Shown one piece after another: positions 34,446-47,093 of a stretch of DNA of 64,000 nucleotides. The stretch lies in contig CM050450.1 in assembly GCA_027563935.2 (NCBI GenBank), positions 10,089,957 to 10,153,956 on the forward strand, given 5' to 3'. The position numbers were made by a program, and so were the translations under genes. The stretch comes from Costus lasius (Eukaryota; Streptophyta; Magnoliopsida; Zingiberales; Costaceae). The notes below the pieces were generated by a model, which was given only the letters and a program-made list of their open reading frames with translations, was not told the DNA's origin and did no database searches. Each line of letters opens with the position of its first letter. Position 1 is the first letter of the stretch.

Positions 34446-34730
34446 TTACGGGAAAGAAATTAGTATGCATAAACTCCCTACGTTTTCAGAAATGTAATAT
34501 ACAGGATTACTTAGAGTTAGCATAATGTTCTTCGATGGCTATATAATAAGATAGCTCTTTTTAGCTGTGATCAATCGGTCATTGCTCTGAGAATTCATGC
34601 TGAGATTTCGTTCAAATTAACAATATTGAGAAAAGGATGAATTTATCAATGACATGCCCATATTCGATTATTAAGAATTTATTGGACAATCAAAGCAAAT
34701 AGTAAACTAGTTTTGGTCTTACGAGGCTTT

Positions 34731-34872
34731 TTTTTTCCAGTGGCTAGGATCTTTTCGTCACCCAAGACTTGTAATATGTAACATGAAATGGCAATAAATT
34801 TTTTTTTCCAATGGCTAGGATCTTTTCGTCACCCAAGACTTGTAATATGTACCTGAAATGGCAATAAATTTT
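34731..34872. repeat. Two-copy 70-bp tandem duplication downstream of the ArfGAP stop
   Basis: A block with T-run, 'ccagtggctaggatctttt', 'cgtcacccaagacttg' and 'atggcaataaattt' is repeated at about 34731-34800 and 34801-34870, with a few changes. Both copies contain AATAAA, so they might offer duplicate poly(A) signals. Confidence 0.9.
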
Positions 34873-34965
34873 AAATATACTACGTCAGAGTACAACAAGA
34901 AGCATCTTTTTGAAACAGAGAACTCGTCACTGTCGCCGACTGCGGCAAGCTTTTTTAATCACTTA

Positions 34966-35889
34966 GGCCCGTTTGGCTTAGTTTTCGAGTCTGCTTATAG
35001 TTTTGCGATCAATAGAAATTAAGAAATCGAGGCATTTAGTCTTTTAGTTTTTCTATTCTAACTCACAAATTAGTTACTTCTCTGAGCAGTAAGGATGAAG
35101 CTACTTTTCTAATCCCCACCTGCTTATGCTCAATAATTTTTATATATAATAATAATTTTTTAATAGTATAATTCATAATATTTTTAATAAATATTTTAAT
35201 TATAGTTAACTATAAATTTAATTATATAATTTTTATCTTAGTAATTTTTTGATAAAAATTATTTATTATAAATAAAATAATCTAATCATAAGCTGTGCAA
35301 CTAAACATCCTCAAATTTTTTCAGCGAGCATCTTTTCAATCAACAAAAGCTAGAATTGGGCCAAACTAGGGGTGTGAAAAAAAAATCGTTAAAACCGTCG
35401 AACCGCGGTTAACCGAACCAAACCGAATCGATTTTTCGGTTAACCGAACCGAACGGTTCCTTAACCGGTCAATTTTTTTGTGGTTCCAACGATTACCGGT
35501 TCGATTACGGTTTTAGACTTGGCCGAACCTCCGGTTAACCGACCGAACCGGTATATAATATATTCTATATGAAATATTTATTTATATATAAAAATAAATT
35601 TTTAATAATAAAATAATTATATTTATATAATTAACCAAATCGGTTAACCGCTGACCGATTAATACCAAAAATATATTATAATTTTAAAAAAAAATTATGA
35701 CCGATTAACTGGTGGTTAACTGAACTGATTTGAAAACGGTTCACGATTTTTGGTGAACCAAACAGTTCATGATTTTTGGTGAACCAAACGGTTCGATTAA
35801 TTGGTTGACTTGGTCAACTAATTCGATTAACCTGGTCAATCAATTTAGTTAACCGCCCATACACAGCCTTGGCCAAACGGGACCGGACC
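34966..35889. mobile_element. PIF/Harbinger-like MITE interrupted by a hAT-like element
   Basis: The left end GGCCCGTTTGGCTTAG and the right end CCAAACGGGACCGGACC are inverted relatives, flanked by TTA on each side (34963-34965 and 35890-35892). TTA with GGCC-type termini suggests PIF/Harbinger. Near its right end it carries the hAT-like element 35367-35870. The match of the terminal repeats is imperfect. Confidence 0.55.
35367..35870. mobile_element. Non-autonomous hAT-like element rich in AACCGAACCG motifs
   Basis: Starts TAGGGGTGTGAAAA and ends ACACAGCCTT. It is flanked by a perfect 8-bp duplication GGCCAAAC at 35359-35366 and 35871-35878. The subterminal regions are dense in GGTTAACCGAACCG-type motifs in both orientations, a known pattern of plant non-autonomous hAT families, around an AT-rich core. 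Related elements are near 44200-44690 and, by style, 49313-49721 and 58830-59346. Confidence 0.85.
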
Positions 35890-36268
35890 TTAATTACCTA
35901 GCAGAAATTGGCCAAAAAAACAATTTATGAGTCAAGTGCCCTACGAAGGGAAAAAGTTTGTATGTGAGCCACCGCTCGGATTCGTGCAAGCACAAAGCCC
36001 AAGTGTTTGTGTTGGGTGGATGATGCCACCGCACCGTGCCGTGGCATCGCATACAAACTTTCTCCCATACTCGTCAACCATTTATTCAGGTCAATTTATC
36101 CTATTCAATCAGCGAGCAGAAATCCTAGTAAGACAAATGTGGGCTTTAAGTTTGAACTTTCTCGAAAAACGATTTCCCCGATTCGACATTTTTTCCCAGG
36201 TAACGTCTAGAAACGCACAATTTTAGAAATTAGAGAATGCACAATTATATGGGCCCTTTTGTTTGCCT

Positions 36269-36415
36269 CTATATACAAAATGATGATAAACATATGAAAT
36301 ATTGATACATAATTAGTTAATATTCTCGTAGGGTTCTCACCTATATACAAAATGATGATAAGCATATGAAATATTGATATTCGATAATTAGTTAATATTC
36401 TCGTAGGATCCTCAG
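36269..36415. repeat. Two-copy tandem repeat, about 72-bp unit
   Basis: The block 'ctatatacaaaatgatgata...catatgaaatattgata...aattagttaatattctcgtagg' occurs twice head to tail with minor differences. Confidence 0.93.
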
Positions 36416-39400
36416 CGATATTATGGTGATGTTGGAGTTTGCGGGGGAGAAAATTATCCCAGTCATGTGTTATAAATATATATTGTATTAGGCGGTACTC
36501 GATTCTCATCAACTAGATCGTACATAAGATACACGCAAAAGGATCGAGATGTTAATTCTCCTCAAATAATCTCGACTCTTCAAGACTATTTGATGTTATT
36601 CTCACCAACTAATTTAGACTCTTTCTGTTACATCTTTTAAAAATAACATAACACATTTGAGTCAATGCATACGTTGATGACATAGCAATCCAATGCAGAC
36701 AAATTAACTAATTACATCAATATGCAAAATGAACACTGCCTACAGTTACAGTTTTATTGCTGTACTCTCTTTTCAACAAGTGCCATAGTTCCCACAAAAT
36801 CCAGAGAAGCTTCAACCTATTAATAGTTAATTCCAATGTTCTTTAAATGAAACAAGCATGAAATAACCAATTGATCCTGACTTATCAGCACTCTATTCGC
36901 GCATGTTTGTTGATGTGATCGAGTTACATCTGTTTTTTACTTGTATAATCTAACCAAAAAAAGTTTAGCAAAATGCCACTATAAATTCGGTGTCTGTAGC
37001 ATTATTGTGGAGAGGATCCCATGAAGTAGTGTACATGCAAACAAATGTGTTGACTTACATCACAATGGATACATTTTTTTAATTGCCAGAATGTCTGTAG
37101 ACCACAAGGGCAGTGGCGCAAAGAAAAGGTTCATGAAGATGCAAATCAATTGCCATTTTAGGAGGCTAAACCTTTGATTTTTGTACACATCTATTTTTCA
37201 GTATGTGTGCAACATAACCTTTCTAAAATTGTCTACGGATGAGAAGCACACGTATCTGTCTCATAGTAATCTGGTCTTCAAATAAACGAAGGTGAAGAAA
37301 CAAATGAACTTTTGAGTTACACGCACGAATTTTTAGCTCACACCTACATGTTTACAAGGAAATCATCAATTAGTGTACAAAAACTCACGTTCTTAATGTA
37401 ACGAGAGGATTTATGAATCACTTAAAAACATATAGCCCAATGAGTATACAAATGCACAGAGGTATAAGTGATAAAGTATAGTCCAATTTGATCCATCATT
37501 GCCAGGTCTTAAGAAGGATTTTTTTGGAGAGGCACATTTGTAAAGTTAGATTAAAAGCTAGATTACTAAAACCTTACAAATATAAACAATTTGGTTAACT
37601 TGTTCCTCGGTAAGATAGGAATATTTAATTTGCACTAATAATAACGATCTTATATCTCTCTCTGTGCATTCGAGCCAATACAAGGTCCTGCATTTGACGT
37701 GCCTGCTGCCTCACGGAGCCACACTGGCAACATTTTTCTTGACACATACGAAGGTTGGATTCAGTTTTCATTTATTCTCGTTGACTCTTGCTCTTGCATG
37801 AGAACTATTATAACAAGGATAAACATTATTGACTCTATTTAATGGATAAAACAGTCTGCACGAAAGATTTTGTATAGGCAGCATGACATTTAGATCGGCC
37901 TCCTTGGCCTACCAATGTTTCTATAAAGAAAAAGATTATAAGGTAACACAGTTAGCTAGAACTGTTTGCAGTATCCACCAATTTCCAATTCGGATCAGCC
38001 TCATTGGACCAAGATCTTTCAAATCCGAGCCAATATCTTATGAGGAAATGGATTTTTTTAATTCAAGACCTAGTTTGTAATGCTCGGAATCAGTGCGTGA
38101 ATCTACCATAACCAGCCTGGTTTAGAATATTGATTCGAGCTAGTATACTACTCATGGCTCGAACCAAATGATTATTTTTAACATTTTATGGAATGATTAA
38201 AATACCATTATCCTCTAGTTCCTTGTACGAGTATAAATACTCGGACTGGTACATAGTTCTCCTCAAGGGAGGGCAAGGAACGATGATGGCTCTATGTATT
38301 TCTTCTCAAAGGATGATAGCATGAAAGTCGAGCAAATTATTCTAAAGATGGGATTTAGGATAATCTTGCATATATTTATCTTATAGTCAAGCCTCTACGT
38401 GTACTATATAAAGTAGGCATGGATAAGAGGCCTATTAAGGGAGAACTATATTATATGATATAATTCAAAAGATGCAACAACAAAGTATAAATGCAATGCA
38501 ATTGGAGGACAAAATAATTAAATTCCGACTAAATCAACCACATGGTCAATAGAATCACATAGCTACTGAGAAAATTTAATCCTTTGACAAATTTATTTAT
38601 TGTACTTTAATAAAAGCTTATTAATTCTAGTTTTTATCTTTCAACTTATTACATAAATTTGGCATGTTTGGGTGTAACTTAAGTATGTGACAAGATTTAG
38701 CTCACAGCATTACATAGTATGATATTTGGTATGGACAATGGAGCCAGACATAGAAGCTGATGCAACGATAATTAGAGGTCACATGTTCCAAGGAAGAGAA
38801 AACATATTTGGATATTTAGTTGCAATGAAATAATAATACAGGATAGATCTAAGTATTTGACTTTAGTTAATTACGTAATTTAGTTTCTCACAATTCAAGA
38901 TCTATCATATAATTATGGTCATTTAAAACTTCAACTGAGTACTTGTGAAACTTGAGGGCCCGAAATCTGGGAGTCGAAGACACCATAAAGAAGTTGATAT
39001 TTACTTAGGAAGCTATGAACAAATTAATACGAGAGCAGCTGATCCCTTTATCAGCGTCTATTGTGTCCAGTTGATCTAAACAATGGTACAAGAAAAATAT
39101 CACGATGGTGTTTGTTTGTGTAATCGAGTTGGGCTCGTGTAAGGACGATGTGTATATGTTGTCCATTCTTTCAAATATATATAAACTTTTACATACTCTT
39201 TGCAAAAAACAAAATTATATTATCATTTAATTTTTTGTAATTAATATAAAACAAAATTTTAATATTTTAATTATAAAACATAATATTTATATTTATATAA
39301 TAATTATTTTTTGATTAATTTATAAATAATTTTAAGTAAAAATATAAATATTTAAAATATCGGGTATCAAGTATTGAGTACCTATACCTTTAAGCCCAAA

Positions 39401-39515
39401 CTCGATCCATCAAACCTAAACTTATCCTATTTAGCTAATTGAGTATGCAAATCCATTATCCGTAGGTCTTGCTGGAGGAAGTACCAAGTATTCTAGGTCC
39501 AATTGTCAACCCTAC
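36416..39515. other. Intergenic DNA, unassigned
   Basis: Mostly AT-rich with short frames lacking family resemblance. The stretch 39360-39515 ('gggtatcaagtattgagtacc', 'attgtcaacccta') looks like the end of another small transposon, but its other end was not found. Confidence 0.5.
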
Positions 39516-40875
39516 CAAGGTGATAAGGATTGAGATCCTATGAATAAGAAAGGATTTGCATATTCGAAATATAGGATGAGATCGTAGGATTATAAGATCC
39601 TAATAAAAGGCTAAAAATTATAATTGTGAAAACAAAAAAATTAATATGTTAAAAGTAATATGAATATTTTAATAAGTAATAGGTAATACAATTAAATAAT
39701 AAATATATATCATGCATCAACTACCAAGATATATATTATTGTATAACAAACCAAGTTGTGTATTTTTGCAACCAATCATGTACTAAATACAAATAAGGAC
39801 ATTTACTTATATTAAAGCCAACTACAATCAAACAAATTAGATAACTAAGTAGCAAGAATAAATTTAACTAGTGCATTGGCAATATTTTCTTAATAAATCT
39901 CGATAATAAAAAAAACCCAACATTCCTTAAATAGTTAGGAACTAAGAATAACACAATAGCCGATTACAATACATTAATTTTGCAATTAAATATCATTTTT
40001 CATGCAATTTCAAAATGAAGATGAAAATTAGTTCATAAAGATGAAAGTGGCACATAATGAACTCTTGAAAACATGCATACTATAATGAACTTAATGAAAT
40101 TAAGACAAAGATGTCACTTAATTAATTAAAGCTTACTTACAAAGACAAAAAAACTAAAGATAACTGACAAAAATGACCGGGACAATAACAAAATGGTAAA
40201 GATGGCAACAAGAATAATGAAAATAAAAAAAGATGCAAGTTGCACCTTTTAATAATTGAAGACAAGATTTGAAAATTCAGTCCAAGCCGGCTAAAATTTT
40301 CGGTTTGCACTAGTCCAAGATGAGTATGTTTTTACTATAACACTATGTGGGTATAGTCGATTGTGTTGGCTTTACTGGAGCACACCGCTACATGACCAGA
40401 CCTAGTTCGGAGGCCTAGGTTGAAGGTTCAAAGATTTAAAGTCATTCATTCTTTGAAGTTGTTCATTGAGGCATTCATCAAAATATTTATCAAAAATATT
40501 TGTCAGTCATTTATTAAAGATGTTTGTCAAAGGTAAAGCAATGAAGGAATCTAGTAAAAGATAAGTTAGCAATAACGTTTCAATATTATTAATCAATAGA
40601 GGTTATGAATAAAACAGCCAAATGAAACAATTATATTTTATTACTATAATAATTTAAATAACTTATGGGCTTAGGTTAATATTTAATAAGTTAACAAGTT
40701 GGAGGTGAGTGAATTTGACACAAGTTACCTATATTATACAAACACAACAAATCGTAGAATCAAAGATCCTTCCATTCCTATATTGTTAAGATCCTACCCA
40801 CGTTTTAAATCATTTAGTCTAATTTGAGTCATAAGATCATAAGATTGTAAGATCTAAAATGAGTTCCTAACAATG
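39516..40875. mobile_element. Probable larger member of the CAAGGTTGTTA hAT-like family
   Basis: The left end is CAAGGTGATAAGGATTGAGATCC. The right end 'taagatctaaaatgagttcctaacaatg' is its inverted relative, with the same 'gatcctacgatc' subterminal motifs as 910-1763 and 7827-8769. The flanking octamers do not match, so the limits or the history are unclear. The interior is AT-rich and non-coding. Confidence 0.5.
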
Positions 40876-41007
40876 GTTCTCACGCCACTAGACTCTTGAG
40901 CTAAGACTATTTTACTTACATTATTGAGCACTTAATTAAATAATGATGCTAGCCTCAACAAACCATTAGTAAGAAATAAAACAAACCAAGAGATGAAAGA
41001 AGAGTAA

Positions 41008-41164
41008 CGCTGCGTTTGGAGTTACGGGGCGTACGGGGCAGGCCGCACCCACGTGCTCCGCGCTCTCACATTGCAGGTGAGGCGGGGTGGGTGAAAAAAA
41101 AATCATGGCTGTGGAAGCGCCACGTTGTTGCTTTGACCTGCGGGTTGCCAAACGCGCCCCAAAT
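41008..41164. mobile_element. Small GC-rich MITE-like element
   Basis: GCTGCGTTTGG on the left and CCAAACGCGCCCC on the right form an inverted repeat around about 130 bp of GC-rich sequence in AT-rich surroundings. The target duplication is not clear. Confidence 0.5.
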
Positions 41165-41966
41165 TGAGAGAGAATTAGTAGGTGATGTGACAACCTCAGT
41201 TCATAGGAACAAGCAAGATCAACATTTGTGCTTATGAGTATTTAACTAGTGACGAGGGCAAGCAACAATGCTAAAAAACTTCCAAACATTGATGAATGTA
41301 AGGAAAATTAGTTATAGAGCTACAAACATCATGTGACTAAAGGTGTGAGGTCTCATGCAAGATTCTTTTTGTTTTATAGATATTTCTCTTCTTCTATTTC
41401 TTATCTAACAAATGCTAACATACATAATGCGGGTGATAATTCTAGCAACCCACGATATATTTTTGTATGGTTTCACTTTTGAATAGTTGCGATCTTGTCA
41501 TACCTAAGACCTTACTGCATATGTGGCAAATTGATTGTCATAAATTGGGCAACTAAGACCCAATTCTTGTAGGAATTACTTCAGCGATACATTTCATCCA
41601 GTCTCCCAGTAGGACCAAGCTACAACAGCCTTTGTAGCCCCTTTGTATCACTAAATTTCTCCAAAAGTAACCAGCAGCAATTGCATAGGCTTCAACCCTA
41701 ATGTGTCCATCACTTTTATATACAAGACCTTTCACTAGAGCTCCTTCATGTATTGTAGTACTTTAATGGCTGGAATCTGATAACAAAAGTAAAGATGAAT
41801 TCAAATTTTGCATAATCTAAACCTACCACCATACTATTTGGAACCACAGTAAAATTTAATAGTAGTGACAACTATGTATTATAGGCACATGCTATGAAAA
41901 ATCTTCTGTTCATCACCTAACTATAGATCCACCTTTCACCTAATGATCCATCTTTTGACATCTCAC

Positions 41967-42314
41967 TAATGTTATTGGATCGCGGAAAATAGCGGAAAGC
42001 TAAAAATCCGCAATATGATATAGTGAATTGCGTTGTGGGCAAATAGCGAAAATCATATAGCATTTGATAAAAATTTAACTATAAGATTTGAAATATATGT
42101 TATATATCTAATAAATTAAGCTATATAAAAATAAAATAAAATATATATAGAAAGATAACATATTACTAACTCAATTCAAGTCCTAATTTTAATTTCTCGA
42201 ACTTAAAAACATAATAATGCAGTTTTATCCGCTATAACGTTTCATAGCGGATTGCTCAAAAACCATTATGGAAAAATGCTATAGCGCCGCTATTGCAGCT
42301 ATTTAATAACACTG
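41967..42314. mobile_element. Non-autonomous hAT-like element with perfect 8-bp duplication
   Basis: Ends TAATGTTATTGGATCGCGG and CTATTTAATAACACTG are inverted relatives (a CAGTGTTATTAA-type terminus). It is flanked by CATCTCAC at 41959-41966 and 42315-42322. Subterminal 'tagcgg/ccgcta' motifs are repeated on both sides, typical of this kind of element. Length 348 bp, no coding sequence. Confidence 0.88.
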
Positions 42315-42399
42315 CATCTCACAATGTTATGATCTATCTATTATGACCGCACTTATCATGGAACTGAATATTACCACTATTTTAGTCGAATATTAAGGC

Positions 42400-45300
42400 A
42401 ATTATGAAGACTCAATAATTCATATTCTCCCCTGCAAAATATCTATCATTTGAACTCTAAGGAAAATTTTTTATTAAAGCAAGAAGAATGCTCTCTCTAG
42501 GAGTACTATTCTATTGCAAGGGAAGTGTGATGAACATACATGGTATCAATCTCCTACTTTTGATATGTCTACCATCCTCCAACAACAAGAAGAATTATTA
42601 GTTCTCAAATTCTTGCCAAGTTTAAATGACAAATATCCTACAGCAAAATCTTGATTACTAATTAATCCTACCATTTTTAACCTTCAAAATGCATTCTCAA
42701 AGACTATCAAGAGTTTCCATTTCCACCCCAATTGATAGTGAGTGCCCTTATTGCCCCTCAAAGTGGTGGACATAGTCAAGGTTTTAGATCTAGTAGAGAA
42801 TGGGTCATGGTCATGATTTGCCAGTGTGTACTCATTATGGTCTCATTATGGTCGTACCAATCACTCTAATAGATTTGGTAAAATTTGGACGTCCTCATGC
42901 CTACCACTCCAAGGAGCCTTGTTACTATTTATTTAAATGAGTATGAAAATTTTTTAAAATTTTCATCCTCCACTGTTGCAGATTTACCTACGGCCACAAT
43001 TACCACATCTCTTACTAGGATGACCTTTTCAACAGCTTCTTGGATACTTGATTCTAGCTATCGTAAATTTTTTTTTTAAACTAAACTCCCATTGTCATCA
43101 TGATTAATGGTCGACCATCATCCACCTCCACCAATGTCAATAGCTAATGGTTCTCTTATACGTGTTAGACATTAATTTAGTTTCTCTTACCTCCACTATC
43201 ACCCTTCATAATATTCTTTATATCCAATAGTTTTCTATTAACTTGTTATCTATTTATGCATTTACAAAAGCATTCAATAGCATTATAATCTGTACTTCCT
43301 CTCATTATCTTTTTGAGGACCTAAAGACAAAAGCAACAATTGGTTGGGGCATAGATGTGAAAGTACATACTTGATACATCATATTTATTGCCACATGAAA
43401 CCAATATATCCATTGGTTTTAATGCATACTAGTGGCCTTGTGCCTTGGCCATCCTTCACCAATTATCATTCAACATTTTTTATCCTTGTCATTGAGTCTT
43501 GTTTTTAATTGTGATGTTTGTCTACTTGGTAAATATCATCATACCTCTTTTCAGTTGAGTCAAAATAATAAAAGTTTGAGTCCTTTTCAATCAGTTCATT
43601 ATGATAGTCGGGTTCCAAGTCCTGTTTTTGGTAAAGATGATCACCAATATTTTGTTACCTGATGACTACTTAAAAGTGTGTTGGTATTTTTTTGTTAAAA
43701 ATTAGGTCCTAAGTATTTCATGTATTCAAAAACTTTTATGCTAAAATTAAAAATCAATTTAATGTTACTTTGAAAATCTTTCATACTAACAATGCTCTTG
43801 AGTACACCAACTCCAAGTTTTAAAATTTCTAACAATCCAATGGTATCATACACCAAATTGTCTATATAATTCATCACAAAATGGGGTGGCTGGAAAAAAA
43901 AAGACATTCTTGATGTTGCTTGCATTATGATGTTTAATACACATGTTCCTCGTTCAAAAAAATAGACATATTCTTGATGTTTCTGGCACCCTTATGTTTC
44001 ACACACATGTTCCTCATTCTTTTGGATTGATGTTGTTCATACTACTTTCTTGATAAATCATATGTCAGCGTCTAGTCTTCATAGTCAGTTTCCATTGTCC
44101 ATACTTTTTCCATCTCACGCTTCATTTCTATTAACATTAAGAATATTTATGTGTATGCTACGTTCATGTTTTTAGTCCTATATGAGAAAAGTTGAGTCAC
44201 GGTGTTCACGGTTCGGTTAATTAGATTTTTAAACCAAACTAAACCTATTAGTTTAGGGAAAACTACAAATCGGTCCCAAACTGGTTAACTGTTTTTTTGG
44301 TACGGTTAACCATCAGTTTTCGGTTAATTATATTTTTTATATATAAAATAAAATTATTTAAAATTATAAACTAATTTAAGATAAATAAATATAAATATTT
44401 TTGATTAACTACTGATTTTCAATTAACTATCAATTTTTGGCAGTTAACCAGTTTGATTAATTATATAAATATAATTATTTTATATAAAATATTTATTTAC
44501 ATATATATAAATATTTTATTTTAAAATATAATTATATACCGGTTCGGTCGGTTAACCGACAATTTAACCAAGTCTTGAACCGTAACCGAACCGATAACCG
44601 ATCAATGAGTAAAAAAACCAATCGGTTAAGGAACCATTCGGTTTGGTTAACCACATTTTCATGCTGAGACGGTTTTTTGAACACCCATAGACAACACCCA
44701 TGTGCTCCACTAGGTGAAGCGTCATCGTCTAAAGGTCTTCCACCTAACTCAGATGACTTACCAATTGTATTACATAAAGATAACCGTGGCACAGACACAC
44801 CCAATTTCTAATTTTGTTCCTATCACCATATATCACCCAAACATTGCAGATTTATTATTGCTCTCTCCTCTTTTAATATTCCCCAAAAATCATATTCAGG
44901 CTATGCAAGTATCAATAATGGATGAAGAGATAAACACACTTTAATCAAGACAAACTTGGGCCTTAGTTGCTCTTTTACCAAGAGCACAACTTGTTCCCTC
45001 CGACTAGGTTTACACTATAAAACACAATCTTAATAAAAACGAAACCATTGTTAGGTATAAAGCTCGTCTAGTTGCAAAAGGATTTACTTAGGTCTAGAGT
45101 TGAATTATTTGATACCTTCTCTCCTGTTGATCGGTTAAACTCTATTTGCGCACTATTCTCTATTACAACAATTTTTTAGTAGTAATTACATCATATAGAG
45201 GTTTAGAATGCATTTCTTTATGGTGATTTATCTGAGTTTATTTTTTATGGAGCAACCTTGAGCCTATGGTTATGCAAACTCAATAAATTAATTTATGAAC

Positions 45301-45560
45301 TTAGAAGAGCCTATGCACATGGTTTATAAATTCTGTGAAGTGGTATCTTTCACTTATTTTACCAGAGCAAAACAAATTCCTTTGTCTTCACATGCCACAC
45401 AAAAAATGGTGGTGACTCTAGTTGTATGTGGATGATAGTTGTAGCATAATCAATTGATAGTACATTATAGAGTTTATAGGATGTCATTTATTGTGGATTA
45501 AGTATGTTTAATACTTTGTTCATTGATATTGTTTATTATGCTATCATTCACAACATCATG
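42400..45560 (+). mobile_element. Degenerate Ty1/copia retrotransposon
   Basis: Plus-strand fragments occur in copia order. The GAG-pre-integrase/integrase start is at 43430-43662 (CDVCLLGKYHHTSF, then SVHYDS and HQYFVT). The integrase core is at about 43780-44060 (SNGIIHQ, then the GWLEKKRH region). The reverse transcriptase start is at about 44930-45170 (VRYKARLVAKGFT, then DTFSPVDR). A YVDDS-like piece is near 45420. Many stops and shifts are present, so it is dead. A hAT-like element at about 44200-44690 separates integrase from reverse transcriptase. LTRs were not identified. Confidence 0.85.
44200..44690. mobile_element. hAT-like element inserted in the copia remnant
   Basis: Left CACGGTGTTCACGGTTCGG and right TTTTTTGAACACCCATA are inverted relatives with the GGTGTTCA core. 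The subterminal regions are full of GGTTAACCG-type motifs, like the element at 35367-35870. No matching octamers were found at the flanks, so it is older or its ends are eroded. Confidence 0.65.
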
Positions 45561-46914
45561 GTGTTGACTCCATTCATTTTGCCTCAAACTTAGGGAGAAC
45601 TTTAGGTGGCAGAACTAGTTTCACCTAGCTTCAAAAAAGTTTTCTTGTTAGTGACACAAGAATTATGTTAATAGTGATGTTGGAGAATGTTTTACAGAAG
45701 TCTTCAACTATAATACTTGTTACTTTTGCATCTTGCAATCATTTTTTATATGGATGTTACTATCCGTGAGTTTTATGAGAAGTGGAAAACTTCATTTTCT
45801 CATTATAAGGAATTTGCTATCCATATATTTATGTGATACGACATGAATAGATTTTCAAGGCATTTCTAATCTCATTGTTTATGATATTGATAGGTGCCGG
45901 CATCATCAATGAAATTGTCATCCTGAGGATCCTTGTTAATCATTTTGATCAGCACATTATCAGAGTGCAACAGTGGATCATGCACGGGTCTGAACTGATA
46001 ATCAAGAATGTATACTCGCTAACTACAAGTCAGTAGGTGGAAGAAACTCTATTTCAGTGCTAAATGGAAGAAACTCCAGATAACACAACTACTAATGGAG
46101 CTTGATAAACTTTATCCAACAACAAAGACAGGAAAGGAGATGCCAATTAAAACCATTGTTTCGATGAAATGCTGCTGTTGTGAAAATGTAGATTAAAGAT
46201 TTCCAAGCCACCCTGACCAATCAATATTGCAGGGTAGCCCATCTACAATGTTGTCGTCCCAATCACAATAGAGTGGCAATGCTAAAAAAATCTCTTCTCA
46301 TTGATCAAACTTTTCAAAGACCCATTATGGAAACCAAACAATGAAACGAGAAAAACGAGAATATAGGAGAGAGCTTATAATTTATTAACACAAGCCCATC
46401 AGATAACAAAGGAGGCATTCCTTCAGAAGTCTGGCATGGTATCGCTTCTTCAGATTGGCACCAGCTTAAGAATTATAAAAAGAAATGAACGATCAATTCT
46501 CATGAAAAGGGCATTTTATGCCTTCTTGATTAAACAGATTTCCCTCAGTCAATCTTACCGAAACAATTCACTCGTACAAACAGTAAAAGAGGCTGTATTG
46601 AAGTAGGCAACTCTTTTTTTTTTTTTTATGCTAGACTAATTTATTCATCGAGTGAATTGGTAAAACTATGAAAGCTTAATGAAAAATCAGATAATTGCGC
46701 TCCAAGAAGGATTAGTAAAGGGCCCAACTATAATAGTAAGAGAAGAATGAGGTTGTACAGCAGAGTACGAAAAGAATGATCGCTAACATGTCGTAATAAA
46801 AAGTAAAACATAACCACATTCAAGCAACGAGAATGAAGAACACGGTATGAGAACACAAATCCAGAAAAAAGAACCAAGCAGGGTGAAGATCAAAACCTCA
46901 GCGCCGTGAAGGCG
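45560..46914. other. Intergenic DNA with possible minus-strand coding traces
   Basis: Minus-strand translation gives short acidic stretches near 45890-46000 (PLLHSDNVLIKMINKDPQD) and 46205-46275 (CDWDDNIVDGLPC), but I cannot assign them or link them by splice sites. The part from about 46400 to 46914 probably includes the 3' UTR of the microprotein gene. A T-run lies at 46613-46628. Confidence 0.4.
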
Positions 46915-47061
46915 TCAACCAATAGGCAGCGGGCCGATGTCGCCGGACCTGAGACCGCGGGCGATTTCGTCGGCAATCATCAAGCAAGTAGACACCCACC
47001 CATTGAGAACTGCCCACACCATGCTCATCACATAGATGGCCAATCTCCACGGCATGGCCAT
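46915..47061 (-). CDS. Probable 48-aa single-span membrane microprotein
   Basis: I do not recognise this gene. The frame starts MAMPWRLAIYVMSMVW and ends RSGDIGPLPIG-stop. Residues about 7-30 are hydrophobic enough for one membrane span (LAIYVMSMVWAVLNGW onward). The remaining tail is amphipathic with an acidic-basic mix (DEIARGLRSGD). Support for a real gene is of three kinds. GC-balanced codons stand out from AT-rich surroundings. A well-formed 5'-UTR intron lies just upstream on the same strand (CTCAG|GTAAGT donor, ATGCAG acceptor). The leader is short and has no competing ATG between the acceptor and the start. Two in-frame ATGs (codons 1 and 3) could serve. Conservation in other plants would settle it. 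The alternative is a non-coding transcript or a chance frame. Confidence 0.55.
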   Translation of the reverse strand: MAMPWRLAIYVMSMVWAVLNGWVSTCLMIADEIARGLRSGDIGPLPIG

Positions 47062-47093
47062 CAACGGTAGCTCAAAACCCTAACCCCCAAACT

